This document shows positions 50,036-61,599 of a stretch of DNA of 64,000 nt, in pieces. Source of the DNA: Acanthochlamys bracteata (lineage: Eukaryota; Streptophyta; Magnoliopsida; Pandanales; Velloziaceae); NCBI GenBank assembly GCA_019914995.1, contig CM034128.1, positions 4,776,501 to 4,840,500 of the forward strand, read 5' to 3'. Positions within the stretch are counted from its first letter, which is position 1. Each line of letters starts with the position of its first letter. The notes beneath the pieces were generated by a model that had not been told where the DNA came from, ran no database searches, and saw only the letters and a list, made by a program, of their open reading frames with translations. A program made the position numbers and the translations under genes.

Positions 50036-52355
50036 TATTGTGAATTCTAAATATTTTGATAATAACACATATTTGAGAATTATTGTTAAGATTTGCACAA
50101 GCTTATAATACAATTCCTAGATGGATAGAATAAGGATGAAACTTTTACCAAATATTCTATGCTTATCAGAAGTTATCTTTAGAGGCAAATAATTTTCAAC
50201 TCAATCAACCAAATAGGGATTTTTTATTGTAGCCGAAAGAAGGTATGTCAAAGAGTATACTAAGTCAAGTCCGAAAAAATTTCATCAAGTATTAAACATA
50301 GGAAAAATCTTATAAATTTGCTGACGCATAAAACACTTAGTAGATCAGCTTTATAGCTCTCTGAACAATAATTCTGCAAATACAATATCTCTCTGATCAG
50401 GAAAGCTTTTTAAGATTTGATTTTTCTCTGTTGATAGTAGACATTGTGAATTACTATAACCAAAATTTCAGAACATTTTATATAGAGACTAATTTTACAA
50501 AAATAAAAAAAGTTTACTGTTTGCATAGAACTCGCATGAACGAACCCGATCAGAATAGCAACATGTAACCTCAATACTCAATTTGAGTCATATTTTCAAG
50601 ATCTAATTTTTACTAATGAAATGTAACATCATAGAGTATCTATAGTGGAAATATGAGCTAATTATATCCACTAACGAAGTCTATAAAAATCATCAAAGTG
50701 GTTGGATAGACTTGGTTACCGATTGGATAGAACAAGTGTTGAATTTGTGCCCGAACATGTTTGTGTCTTTGACTTGATAAGTAATTGCAATTAATTTCAG
50801 AAGATGGAATACATCTCTAGAAGATTTCAGATATTTCTTTGTAAATTTTATGGTGAGATATTGTAGAATATTTGACAAATCTATAAACATAGAAAGAATC
50901 CAACATACATATAACTCCCATCCAATTTAATTCAGACACTCATATTTTGGACATCCATTTGAATTTTGATATGATTTTTATATACATATCAAAGAAGACT
51001 TCTAAAGATTATTTCTATGCAAAGAGATCAGATTAGTTATTAGAAGAAATTTGACAAAAAGCTTAGATGATATGAAGCAGAAACTATAATTGACATCTTG
51101 TACAGTTGGATCATCTTGAGGCATTAAACGACGTCCGATTGATTTCACTTTGAAGAGGTGTTCGAGAGATTTTAGGTGCATTTGGCAACACGTTTAAGAA
51201 AAAAACAGCTTTTAATTTATTATTTCATATTTTTCAATAAACCTTCTATAATGTTTTATAAATTTATTTAAAAATTTAGAAAGTATAGAAAAATTTCACG
51301 TAATAAGACCTTCATATTGCTTGTTTTATTATTCTTTCAATATCAAAATAGTAGATTTTGTTTATCAAAATATGACAAAAATATCATCCGTTTTAAAAAG
51401 TATTTTTCAAAAGCACTTCCAAACACATCGTTATGGAAGACATCTAAATTAGCAAACAATGGCAAGTAAAGAGAAAAAAATCACAGAAAAGTTCAAAAAA
51501 GAAAATAATTGCTGGAATATATCAAACTAGCTGTTTTCTCTTAATCCTATTATGCATTCTCCTAGCCGTTGAAAGATTGATTCGTTGCTGCAAATTTTTT
51601 ATCTGAGATTGAGGAGAGAGATCACTATATAGTTCCAACATTGAGAACAGAAGAAGAGACCAGAACACAATGAGCAAATCAAGTTAAAAACATTGCTGCC
51701 CTAGAAGTAGAACATCTTCAAAACCATGAACTTTACAATAAGCATTTTATCTCTGTTCTTTTGTGTGACTACCTTGAGCATTCTTGCAATGAGAGTAGAT
51801 CATGTTGTAAGGGAGATCACTTGTACTAATCCCAATGATCCACTTTGTAATATTGAGATAAAATTATAGAAAAAATTGCGAGTTCTTGAATGGGCTAGTC
51901 TAGGTGTAGAATAGCCAATTCTGGCTAGGCATTTGTGAATGCGTGTACAGTTGCAATTGGAGATACTTTGCGAAGTTTAGGATGCTATGGTGAGTTGTCC
52001 TTGCGAGGAGACTCGGCTTAAGGCGGATGAGTTTTGTGAAACATCAAGTCTCGGTGATTGTATGTTGAATCAACGCGAGTGAATTTTATTTAAGGTTTCA
52101 AGTGACGTGAATGTAGGTACTGCAATAGCAAATCACATAAAAAAATCATTAGTTTACTGTCTAGTTTGCATATCTTAGTACTTTTATTTATTTTGTTTAA
52201 GTGTTGTGTGCTAACATTTTCGGTGCAGGTTATTGTTAACATTCATTTTTAAGAAATCAACCTTACAATCGCTTGATTGGTAACTGTTTAATGACTAATT
52301 TGTAAATATAAAATATTTTAGTTTCTAATTTGCCTTAAATCAATTCACCACCACA
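50036..52355 (+). mobile_element. Large Ty1/copia (Sirevirus-like) LTR remnant, copy A
   Basis: It begins tgtgaattctaaat..ttttgataataac, the characteristic opening of Sirevirus-type LTRs. Its last 870 bases are shared with copy B at 52356-52740 and 54741-55010. It ends near 'ttcaccaccacaca'. Without the MITE at 51175-51430 it is about 2.06 kb, close to the 2.0 kb of copy C. No gag or pol remnant is seen beside it. Old and decayed. Confidence 0.5.
51175..51430. mobile_element. MITE inserted in LTR copy A
   Basis: The left end ggtgcatttggcaacac and the reverse complement of the right end (gatgtgtttggaagtgct) are inverted repeats around an AT-rich core like those at 17.7, 43.2 and 47.8 kb. It lies inside the LTR-like block, so it is the younger of the two. 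Confidence 0.55.
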
Positions 52356-55010
52356 CAGAAAAGTTTAAAGAAGAAAATAATTGCTGGAATATATCAAACT
52401 AGTCGTTTTCTCTTAATCTTACCATGCATTCTCGTAGCCGTTGGAAGATTGATTCGTTGCTGCAAATTTGATTGAGATTGAGGAGAGAGATCATTATATA
52501 GTTGCAATATTGAGGACATAGAATAAGATACCATAACACAATGAACAAATCAAGTTAAAAACATTGCTGCTCTGAAAATAGAACATATTCAAAACCGTGA
52601 ACTTTACAATAAGCATTTTATTCTCTTTTCTTTTGTGTCACTGCCTTGAGCATTCCTGTAGAGAGTAGATCATGTTGTACGGGAGATCACTTGTACTAAG
52701 CTCTATGATCCACTTCATAATCTTGAGATAAAATTGTAGGTGTTGGAATTCCAAAATTGATTTTGATGATAACAATGACTAAAAATTATAGTTTATGAAT
52801 TAGGATGAACTAATGATTGAAATCAAATTCTACAAAAATTCATGAAACAGATCTATCCCACATTCAGCAGACAATAAGCCAGCTTCTTAATTACTGATTG
52901 TATAATATTTCTTTTATAGCATACAAAACAGATGATCCCTCGGCCATCAAACAGCCAGCTGCCTAATTGCTGCTACATGAATAAAATATAGAATCGCAAA
53001 CAGAGTATCTCGAACAGAGAAGAGTAGAAATCAGAGCATTGAACAGAGAAGAATAGACAACAGAGAACTCGATAGCCGGCTTGCTCGCTGGAAAGAGAAG
53101 AATTCGAAAATCATGATAATCATGCACTCTTCAAAAGTAATTTCAAACATAATGCCGATTCCATTTGAACTTCAATTTTGCATTAGACATAGAGCAACAT
53201 GCATAGTATAAGATTGACCGAATAACACATCAAATGGTGATCAACATAAATTTGGAAAAATCGTGAAATGGTAGATAAAAACTCTGTAAATAGAGAGCAA
53301 AAGACATTGATGAAACAACTTTTCAGATGTAATTCAATCAAGAATTCGTCATCCATTTGAAGCAAAATTTTGAAGACTTACTGAGTACATTCAGCTACAA
53401 GTTCATATCAAAAATTATGAAAAATCAAAATAAAAGAAGACGAAGAACATAGTGCAAAGTATCATCAGAATCATATCTTGCTGACAATGCAGAAATAGTT
53501 CAACATGCAGATTTCAATTTTTCTCAAAGAAGAAATCACGAATTTAATTACAAGGTGATATCATTCAACAAATCTACTATCTTATTACTATAATAAAACT
53601 GAGTTATATTGAGCCACCATATTATTGAATAATAAGTTCAAGTATAGAAATTGTTAGATGGTCATGAAAACTCACCGAATACAGTAGGAAGCAACGAAGC
53701 AGAGACTGCAGAGTCACGATATTGGAGTCCACCTCACTTGAAGCAGTCAACTTAGCAAAAAACAACAAATCAAGAGAAGCCAACTCAGCTAGAGAAATTT
53801 GAAAAATACAATTCAGCTGAAATAACTCAAAACTGCAGGCAGGAATTTTTGAATTGCTTCCTTCGGTGCATTTAATGCTGATGAAAGACTTGCACCAGTT
53901 TAGCCAAAAGAAATCTTGAGGCAGTTGATTGACCACTGAATACAATCCTCATCTCTACCTTAAAAATCTGTAACTACAAACTAGCGAATATTTTTCTAAC
54001 GAAAAGAACCACTTATCTATAAGACAGAAAACTCTATAAGAAGCAAAAAGACAGAGAGGCACAGAAGTATAACGAGCAAAAAGTTCAAAAATAAACTTAC
54101 ACTATATTGATTCAATTTTTCAAGTAAAGAAATTTCTCTTGCTACCAATCACTTACAGAGCATTATCTTCAGCAGCAATAAGTTTGATCATCTCAACAGA
54201 AAATCTTAAATTCATATTTACTTTGAGATTGATCATTTGTATAACCTTTCTCTTTTAACTTTCATTGTAAATTTGTGATAGAAGTGCTTAGTGCACTTGT
54301 TAAAAAAGTTCGGTTGGAGATTGGTGATAGTTCTTAAACTTTATAATAGAGCTAACATATCAGCCAGAGCGACAATGATGTCTAATAGGCTATGAAGGGT
54401 TGATTTGGTGAAGAAATTTTTTAAAAATAAGTGTGCTTGATGAAACACTTTTTTTTGTGTGTGTGTAGCTTATTAAAAATTTAGTAAAGCTTTAACTCTT
54501 ATAATAGAGCACCTGTAGATATAGGTAAAAAGATTTACCGAACCACATAAAATATTTTGAGTATTTTATTTTTTACCTAAATCGTTATATATTCTAATTC
54601 TTTCTGTCTGCAGAATACAAGATTATGAACAGCCAGCTGTACGCTTGCTATCTGTATGATCATTAAGTTTTACGAAAATTTTTATTTATCGACTCAATTC
54701 ATTCCTTATTTTTTGAGTTAATATTGCAGGAGATTCAACATTAGAAAAATTTGCAAGTTCTCGAGTGGGCTAGACAAAGTGTAAAATATGCTAGGCGTTT
54801 GAGAATGTGTGTACGGTTACAATCGGAGAGACTTGGTGAAGTGTAAGATGATACGGTGAGTTGTTCTTGCGAGGAGACTCGGATCGAAACAGGTTTCGTG
54901 AAACATTTAAGTATCGGTGATTGTACGTTGAATCAACGCGAGTGGATTTTCTTTGAGATTTCATGTGACGTGAATGTAGGTACTGCAACAGCAAACCACA
55001 TAAAAAAACC
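52356..55010 (+). mobile_element. LTR fragment, copy B, split by a nested solo LTR
   Basis: 52356-52740 matches 51482-51870, and 54741-55010 continues that match with 51875-52145, so one old LTR fragment was split by the 2.0-kb insert at 52741-54740. It starts within the LTR (5' part missing). It ends abruptly at the receptor-kinase frame near 55010-55020. Confidence 0.7.
52741..54740 (+). mobile_element. Sirevirus-like solo LTR (2000 bp), copy C
   Basis: It starts tgttggaattcc, followed by ttttgatgataacaa (typical Sirevirus LTR opening), and ends gattcaaca, so the ends are tgttgga...ttcaaca. It interrupts copy B at a point where copy A is continuous. The flanks, gtagg before and ttaga after, are compatible with a short, now diverged target duplication. 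No internal domains, hence a solo LTR. Confidence 0.7.
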
Positions 55011-57287
55011 ACATAAAGATGAATACCTTCCCCTGTTTCTGCCATCTCCATGCTTCTCTTGCAGCACACAATCTCTAGCAAAACTATTCCATAACAATAC
55101 ACGTCTGCTTTCACTGACACAGGTCCGTTCCTATGCCATTCTGGTGCGAGGTACCCTCTCGTGCCACGGATTCCGGTGAACGTTCTTGTCTGATTAGGCA
55201 TCAGCAGCTTTGCTAGCCCAAAGTCTGATATCTTGGCTTGTTGGTGATCGTCCATTAAGATGTTCTGCGGTTTTATGTCACAGTGGATGATGTGCGTGTC
55301 GAGCTCTTCGTGCAAGTACTGCAGCCCTCTGGCGACGTCTAACGCGATATTCATTCGGTCTTTCCATTTCGGCGGGGATGAATCGGGGTTAAAGAGATGT
55401 TTGTCGAGCGAGCTATTGTTCATGTACTCATATATAAGCAACCGGTGCCTGCCTTCGTTGCAGAATCCGAGCAGCTTCACCAAGTTCTTGTGATTCGTTC
55501 TTCCGATCGCTCTAACCTCTCGAAAGAACTCCCTTTCTCCGTCTTCCACCATCTTCTCTAATCTCTTCACCGCGACAGCCTTGTAGTCACCACAATAATT
55601 TAACATGCCCTTGAACACGGAGCCGAATGATCCCTTGCCGAGAAGTTCTGAGAAGTTGTCGGTGGCCCGTTCTAGTTCTTCGTAAGAGAAGGATCTCGCC
55701 GGATTAATTTCATCGTCCAAGCTCAAACCTTTAATAACTTCTAATGATCTTCTGTACTTGTATAATCTTCGATGTCTGCAAATTAGAAATCCAGATACTG
55801 CGAATACACAAACAGAGAATCCAGAAAGCGTCGCTGATAACGCTATAGCCAATACTCTGCTCGCTTCGATCTTCTTCCTGTTTTCAGAATCGAGTGTTGT
55901 ATTCACCGTAGAGTTAGCAAGAAGACCGATCTTGAAGAAAGCAGTATCGTTGCTGTTCAGCCTTCCATACCTCAACGGAAGCATTTGTTTTGTCCAGATG
56001 TTCTCTCGATACAGAGCTGCTCCGCAGAAACAATCTCCAAGACAAGCATCACTGCACTCTTCCATGCTGATCGACGACAATTTCAGGTAAGAGTGATCTA
56101 CCCATGTCGAATTTGTTAGTGCTTCCATAACTACTGTAGTACTTATTGTGCCCACTTCGATAGAGCTATTCGTGCAGTCTCCGACGCCAGTAAAATTCCG
56201 GGTACAACCGAGCGAAGTCTGGCTACGATCAGCGAAATTGAACCCGGAGGACAAAGACAGTTAGGCTTTCTTCCGTTGTCGAGAACACAGTAACTGTTCG
56301 GCCCACATACACCTTTCACGCGGCACAGATTCTGCAGCGCTGCCCATTCCACTACCATCTTAGAGCTACGGTTCCCTTCAGTAAAGCTGTGACTGTAAAG
56401 CCGGAGAACTCCGTCGACGTCAATCGTGACCCGGTAATAAGTCTCTGAATAATTACTCGAACGCGTCCTGGCCTGAGCAATGGGTTTATTGAGGAAGCTG
56501 TTGTTGCCTGTGAGGTAGAGCTGGCCGCTGGAACTAAGCATTAGAGTCAGTGGAAACCCTACTTGAAAAGTTCCGGTATCCCAATAGGCATCGTCAACGG
56601 TGTCGGTGCTGCCGACAGGGTAAAGCTCGAGATTGCCATCGTTTTGATTATTGAGCCTGAATTTACCCGTGGACCGATCGCTTTCTGATAAGCTAGAGAA
56701 CAGCTGGGATTCTGAAACCAAGCTCTGTCCTTGAACGAGCGTGTCGGTTGGGTTTGCGAAAGTAGACCATACAACCTTGTTGATTGAGTTGTACAGCACG
56801 AAATTGCCTGAATCGAGCATTCCGGCCTTGGATGCAGGTTCAGAGGCGATTGAGATTGGTTCTCCACGTCCGCCAGGACCGCTCCAGATAAGACGCCCAT
56901 TGTATGTCAAGCGGACGGCACCATCTTCGATCGGTGAGTCGTCCCGTCTCGCCGTCCACACGACAGTCATGTTTGGGACCGTTGCAAGCCAAATACCTAC
57001 GACAAATACAAATAATATATAATTGCCTACTCTTATTTATCAGCTGAAATTTTTGTTTCTCATACAGGGTGCGTTGAGATAATACCTACGGCTAGGCCTT
57101 CGGATTTGCGATAAAAGCCAAAAAGGAAGCTGCCGGAAGGTGAAGACCAGACCTCTTCATTTCCAGCGTTGATTGAAGAACCTAGTGATATACTGGTTTG
57201 TTTTATCTCATCCGCCTTCACATGAGGTGAACATATTGTCGTCAGAAGAAGATAGATAGGCACCAGAAGCAGCAGGGGCCGAAGCAT
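54791..57287 (-). pseudogene. G-type lectin S-receptor-like kinase, frameshifted and 3'-truncated
   Basis: Exon 1 is 57287-57086 (ATG at 57287, signal peptide MLRPLLLLVPIYLLL, start of the B-lectin domain). An 89-base intron follows, and exon 2 starts at 56996. Exon 2 reads the B-lectin domain and the Cys-rich NLCRVKGVCGPNSYC motif, then shifts frame by one base near 56245 (CLCPPG on one side, FNFADRSQTSLGC on the other). After the shift come a PAN-like region, a membrane segment (VLAIALSATLSGFSVCV) and the kinase: GKGSFG, VAVKR, HCDIKPQN, DFGLA, GTRGYLAPEW. All key residues are present, but the domain stops after LLEIVCCKRSMEMAETG (55025) and lacks its last lobe segment. The remaining 70 or so codons to the stop at 54791 come from LTR copy B. 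It is related to the LECRK family, and I expect no function. Confidence 0.75.
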
Positions 57288-60235
57288 GGAAACTATGGCA
57301 GCATAAACAAGTAAGTAATACTCAAATTGCACGTATAAATTCTTTTGTTTTCTTCTTTTCAGATAATCGGCAACTCTAGAAATCGAGGATTCTTTTACGT
57401 GAAATAGAGTATAGCTGCACATACTGGAGATTAGGTTTTTGTGGTTACGTGACTTGGTTTTTGCGAGTCCTTCTTAACGTACGCAGGTTGATGTTGGCAG
57501 GACGAGATTTTTATGCTAGCTTCTAAAAAGAGCGCCATCATATATGTATGTACACAATGATGACAATTTTTAGCTTAAAACGATTTCCTTTTTGGGTCAT
57601 CAGCTTTTGCTATATAATTATTGATTCAATTAGATTTTATTGAACTTATTGGTTTCAATTATGTCACTGTTAAATCAAAGCTGACGCAACCTTAAATTTT
57701 TTAATAGAATGAAATAGTGGATTTTTTTTCAGAAAAAAAAGAATATATGACGACCATTTAACCTTATTTGGAGAAAAAAATAAAACAAAAAATAAAAAAA
57801 AGAAAAGTGTAATCTAAAGTTAATACGTGTTAAAAAAGATTTGAAATTCATATTATTTATCAATAATATTTATAAAAATTTAGATTTATTTTTTTATTGC
57901 GTTAATATACGTTAGTCACAATACGTTAATATAAAAAATGATTAGTTAAGTTTTTTGTTTAATTCTTTAAACTTTGTAAGGATTAACGTCAATTTCTTTA
58001 ATTATATATTATTTCTATTTTTTATTATTTTTAGTTTGAAGTGGAAAATGAGAAAATCCATGACTTTTCGCTACTCTTCTTATTTTAGAGGTACGCATTA
58101 TTCCACAAAAGTGTAATACACTTTCACATGATTACCAAATGCCTGAAAAATAGAAAAAGTAACCACAAAAACGGAAGCTTTGGAACTTTCCCTACCATAA
58201 CAAACCTTCTAATTCTAGTTCTGAGAATGCAAAATTTTGTTCCACTAATTAAAATAAAATAAAATATTTTTCACTAATTTACTTAATTAATTAGTTGATT
58301 AATTTCTCCCTACAAGTTCCAACGACTTACCTGATTCTGCGGCCTCTAAATTTTGGTGCAGGAACAAAAATAAGAAAAAAAGACAAAAACTAGCCACCTG
58401 TTCAATTATAATTAGCTAGCACTAATTCTGCGAAAGTACAAAGCTGCCAATGAAATTGGAGGACACCAGTGTTCTACAATTAGCCAATGAAGATGTGACA
58501 CGCCACCCAAAAGTCACTTATGCTTTAAGGAATTAAAGAGAAAAATTAGTTGGTCGTTTTCAGGTTTTCAAAACCGTCTTTTAAGTTCTTTTTCATGTTG
58601 ATTCCTTTAACAACATCTTTTTATAGCTTGATCCGCATACTAATATTCGCAGGTTCGTGCATATGAAATGAGTGCGTTTGGTGTTTAATTCTTATGACAG
58701 TTACCGACAGCAAGGTGCAATAAAGGTTTATTACACACGTCTGTACAGTGCGCATTTTAGTTTTTAAGTTTTATAGAAGTAAATTTTACGAAAATAAATT
58801 TTATAAAAATAAATATTCAAAATAGTAATTAAAATATATAAATTAAATAAAATTAATTATAAATTTATTTTTTAAAGTTCATTTTTACAAAAATAAGTTT
58901 AATATTAAGATAAGCTCGAAGAATTAGCGAATTTAGCACATATCTAAGAATGCGTTTGTTTATACCCAAAATTCACTTTTTTTCTATTAAAAAATTATTT
59001 ATAATTTATTTTTTATTATAAAAGGAATGTAACAAATCAGTTTCAATATATTTTTCAATACAAAAAATATATCACTTATAATAACACTATTTCTAGTAAC
59101 TCATTTTTAAAAATTCACTTCTAAAAAATTTATTTTCAAGCTAAAAAAATATACCTTAACAGAGAATAGTTTGAATTTGTCACAAGTGTACTCAGTTAGG
59201 AGTCCCAAATCATAAAACATTTTGTGAAAATGTTACGAATATAAACGCTTATTGACGAGATCACATATGACTTCCTAGTTTTTATAAGTGGTAAGTGGAA
59301 GTTTGGAACTTCCCGCTTTTAAAAAAATATTTTTTAAAATAAAATATTCTTTTATTTTAAAAAATAATAAAAATAAATAATAATAAAATTTTATTAATTA
59401 TACTTTTTTTTATATTTTTAATATTTAAATAAATTTTATAAAAAGTTATATAAAATTTATTTAAAAATAAATTAAAAATTAAAAAATGATTTTATGAGAA
59501 CGCCAAACAATCTCGTTATTAAATAGTGGATGCTATGGCTTTTTCAACTTCTAATATTTTTTTCTTTTTTCTTAAAATAGTGGATGATCAAATCACATAT
59601 TTTATTTTATAAATAAAATTATATATCAAGATATTTAAATAGAGACTCATGACTTTCTGTAATACAAAGTTTCTGTAATATAAAATTGTTCTAACAAAAA
59701 TGAACAAAACAAACTTCTGCAATACAAAATTTCTGTATCAAAATATTTGTATGTAGAAAGCTTGACAAAATTAAAAGCTATTAACAAAACACATTTAAGT
59801 TAATTTGTACTGATTTTATACGCATATTTTAATTCAACTTTAAGAAGATATCATCATATTAATTTGTCGTATTTGGGTTGCATGTATGATATATAGATTC
59901 CTAAATGACTTCTGAATAGGCATATAATAAGCTGGTAAACAAGGTAGATGTTGTAGCAAAAAATTTGGTGCTGTTTATGAATTTTTGCTTAATTTTGTAT
60001 TCTAAGTTTTATATTTTTAATAAATTATCTAATATTTTATAAAAGTTTTAGTATGTAATAAATTATATTATTATTTAGTATTATTATTTTTAAAATAAAA
60101 AATAAACTATTTAAAAATATTTTTTATTATAAAAATATTATATTTTAAAATCATTTTTAAATATCTTCTATATATGCTAAAAAAATATGGTTTAACCGCA
60201 ACTAATAGTGTAGAGATCAAAACACTCGATTTCGT

Positions 60236-60410
60236 AGGGGTGGTAATATATTATGCGATTCGAAAACGCGATATGAAATTAATTTATCAATCAAAATTAA
60301 AATTAAAAAATTTGATCCGTATAAATATATAAATTGAATTAGAGTTAAACAAATTTGATCCAATTATTAAATAAATTAATTTAACTTTAATTAATTATAT
60401 TTTAAGAGTT
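60236..60410. mobile_element. Fragment of the 3.7-kb TIR-element family
   Basis: It begins aggggtggtaatatatta and then repeats the order of words seen at 3687-3870 (aaatttgatcc..tataaatata, aattgaattagagtt, tgatccaattattaaat). No right end was found, so it is treated as partial. Confidence 0.4.
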
Positions 60411-61332
60411 TAAATCTAGAATTATTTATATGTATCTATCGGTTTAAAGAAAAAATCTCATACGGTGTCTTTTTCAGTTAGCAATTTTATTTACCATTAA
60501 AACTTATCAAACGATATATGTTTGTAGCAGAAATAAACACTTCTGCATATATGTTCCTATTTATTACAGTTTATTTATACAAGACATTTCGGAGGTCGCA
60601 TTCGTTTAACTTTTGCCATTAATAAGATGGACAGTGAGATTACCAGCATAAACAAAGTGATTGTTGATTACTGGAACAATAAACTTCAGCAATTTAAAAT
60701 AAATCCTGCCAAACGAAGCTTCAATTGCAACTTAGAACGTGTTTCACAATTTAAGAAAACCACTTTTTCTACCAAAAGTTTCAAAAATTTCACATAATTT
60801 AAGTATCTATTAAACGGAAATTCTGATTCTATTTTATTAATTAAAAAAATTATCATTTTAATTTTAAATTCTATTTATCATTTTAATTTATTTTTAAATA
60901 AATTTAAAATAAAAAATAAAACTCGTGTGAAAATTATTTTTGTAGAACTAATTTTCGCGAATTTAGAACACACTTAATAAAACCTTAATCCGCCAAAAGC
61001 AAACCATCTAACTTACAATCAGTCTTTATTAGTGACTAGAGATTCTAAAAAGTATTCCCCTTCTCGTCTTTTACTTTTCTGCTCTCTACTCAAACACTCA
61101 AATGAAGCGATTTTATCTTCTTTAAATTTTTTTTTTTACTGCCTTTATTCTCCTCGAGTCCTCGACTCTTCTCACGACTCTCTTTCCTGTGTTCACGGAC
61201 ACCACTTAAAGCCTCATCTCCGGTTACTTCTCCGATCACCTCCCCCGTCCAGTCACCGCCTATCTTTCATTAGCTTAACTGCTTCAAGTTTTCTCTCCCT
61301 ATCTCTTCTCTTTTGCGGGACAGTGACCTGAC

Positions 61333-61357
61333 TCCTTCTTCTTCTTCTTCTTCTTCC
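61333..61357. repeat. CTT microsatellite in the PRAF leader or promoter
   Basis: About seven ctt units in the pyrimidine-rich stretch ahead of the PRAF start. Confidence 0.85.
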
Positions 61358-61475
61358 CTCTCTATTAATATCAGCAACCTGTTCACTTTAGTTTTTCTCT
61401 CTTTTGTTCGTTTCCTTCTATAGAGAAGTTTCTTTGTAGAGAAACTTGTGTTTATAGAGAAGGTGGAGGACATTA

Positions 61476-61550
61476 ATGAGAGAGAGCGGTGGAGAGATCT
61501 GTGGCCGCGTCGGCGATCAGCAGCAGCAGCTTTGGAGAAATTATCTATGA
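61476..61550 (+). promoter_or_regulatory. Upstream ORF in the PRAF leader
   Basis: The ATG at 61476 opens a 24-codon frame (MRESGGEICGRVGDQQQQLW...) that ends at 61550, 49 bases before the main ATG at 61600. Its GC-rich, repeat-bearing sequence (cagcagcagcag) resembles the leader rather than the flanking AT-rich DNA. Presence in the mRNA is inferred. Confidence 0.4.
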
Positions 61551-61599
61551 TTTCTTCGGAAGGAGCGATCAATGGTGCGGGAGAGAGAGGACACATGGA

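Larger units (their letters stand above)
57288..61475. other. Intergenic DNA upstream of the receptor kinase and PRAF gene
   Basis: AT-rich throughout. The start of a TIR-family fragment also seen at 3.7 kb lies at about 60236-60410. Further stretches with 'tttgga' or 'ccaaac' ends (near 59310-59515 and 60715) look like MITE debris. From 61030 the sequence turns pyrimidine-rich, as expected for the PRAF promoter and leader. No other gene is seen. Confidence 0.45.
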
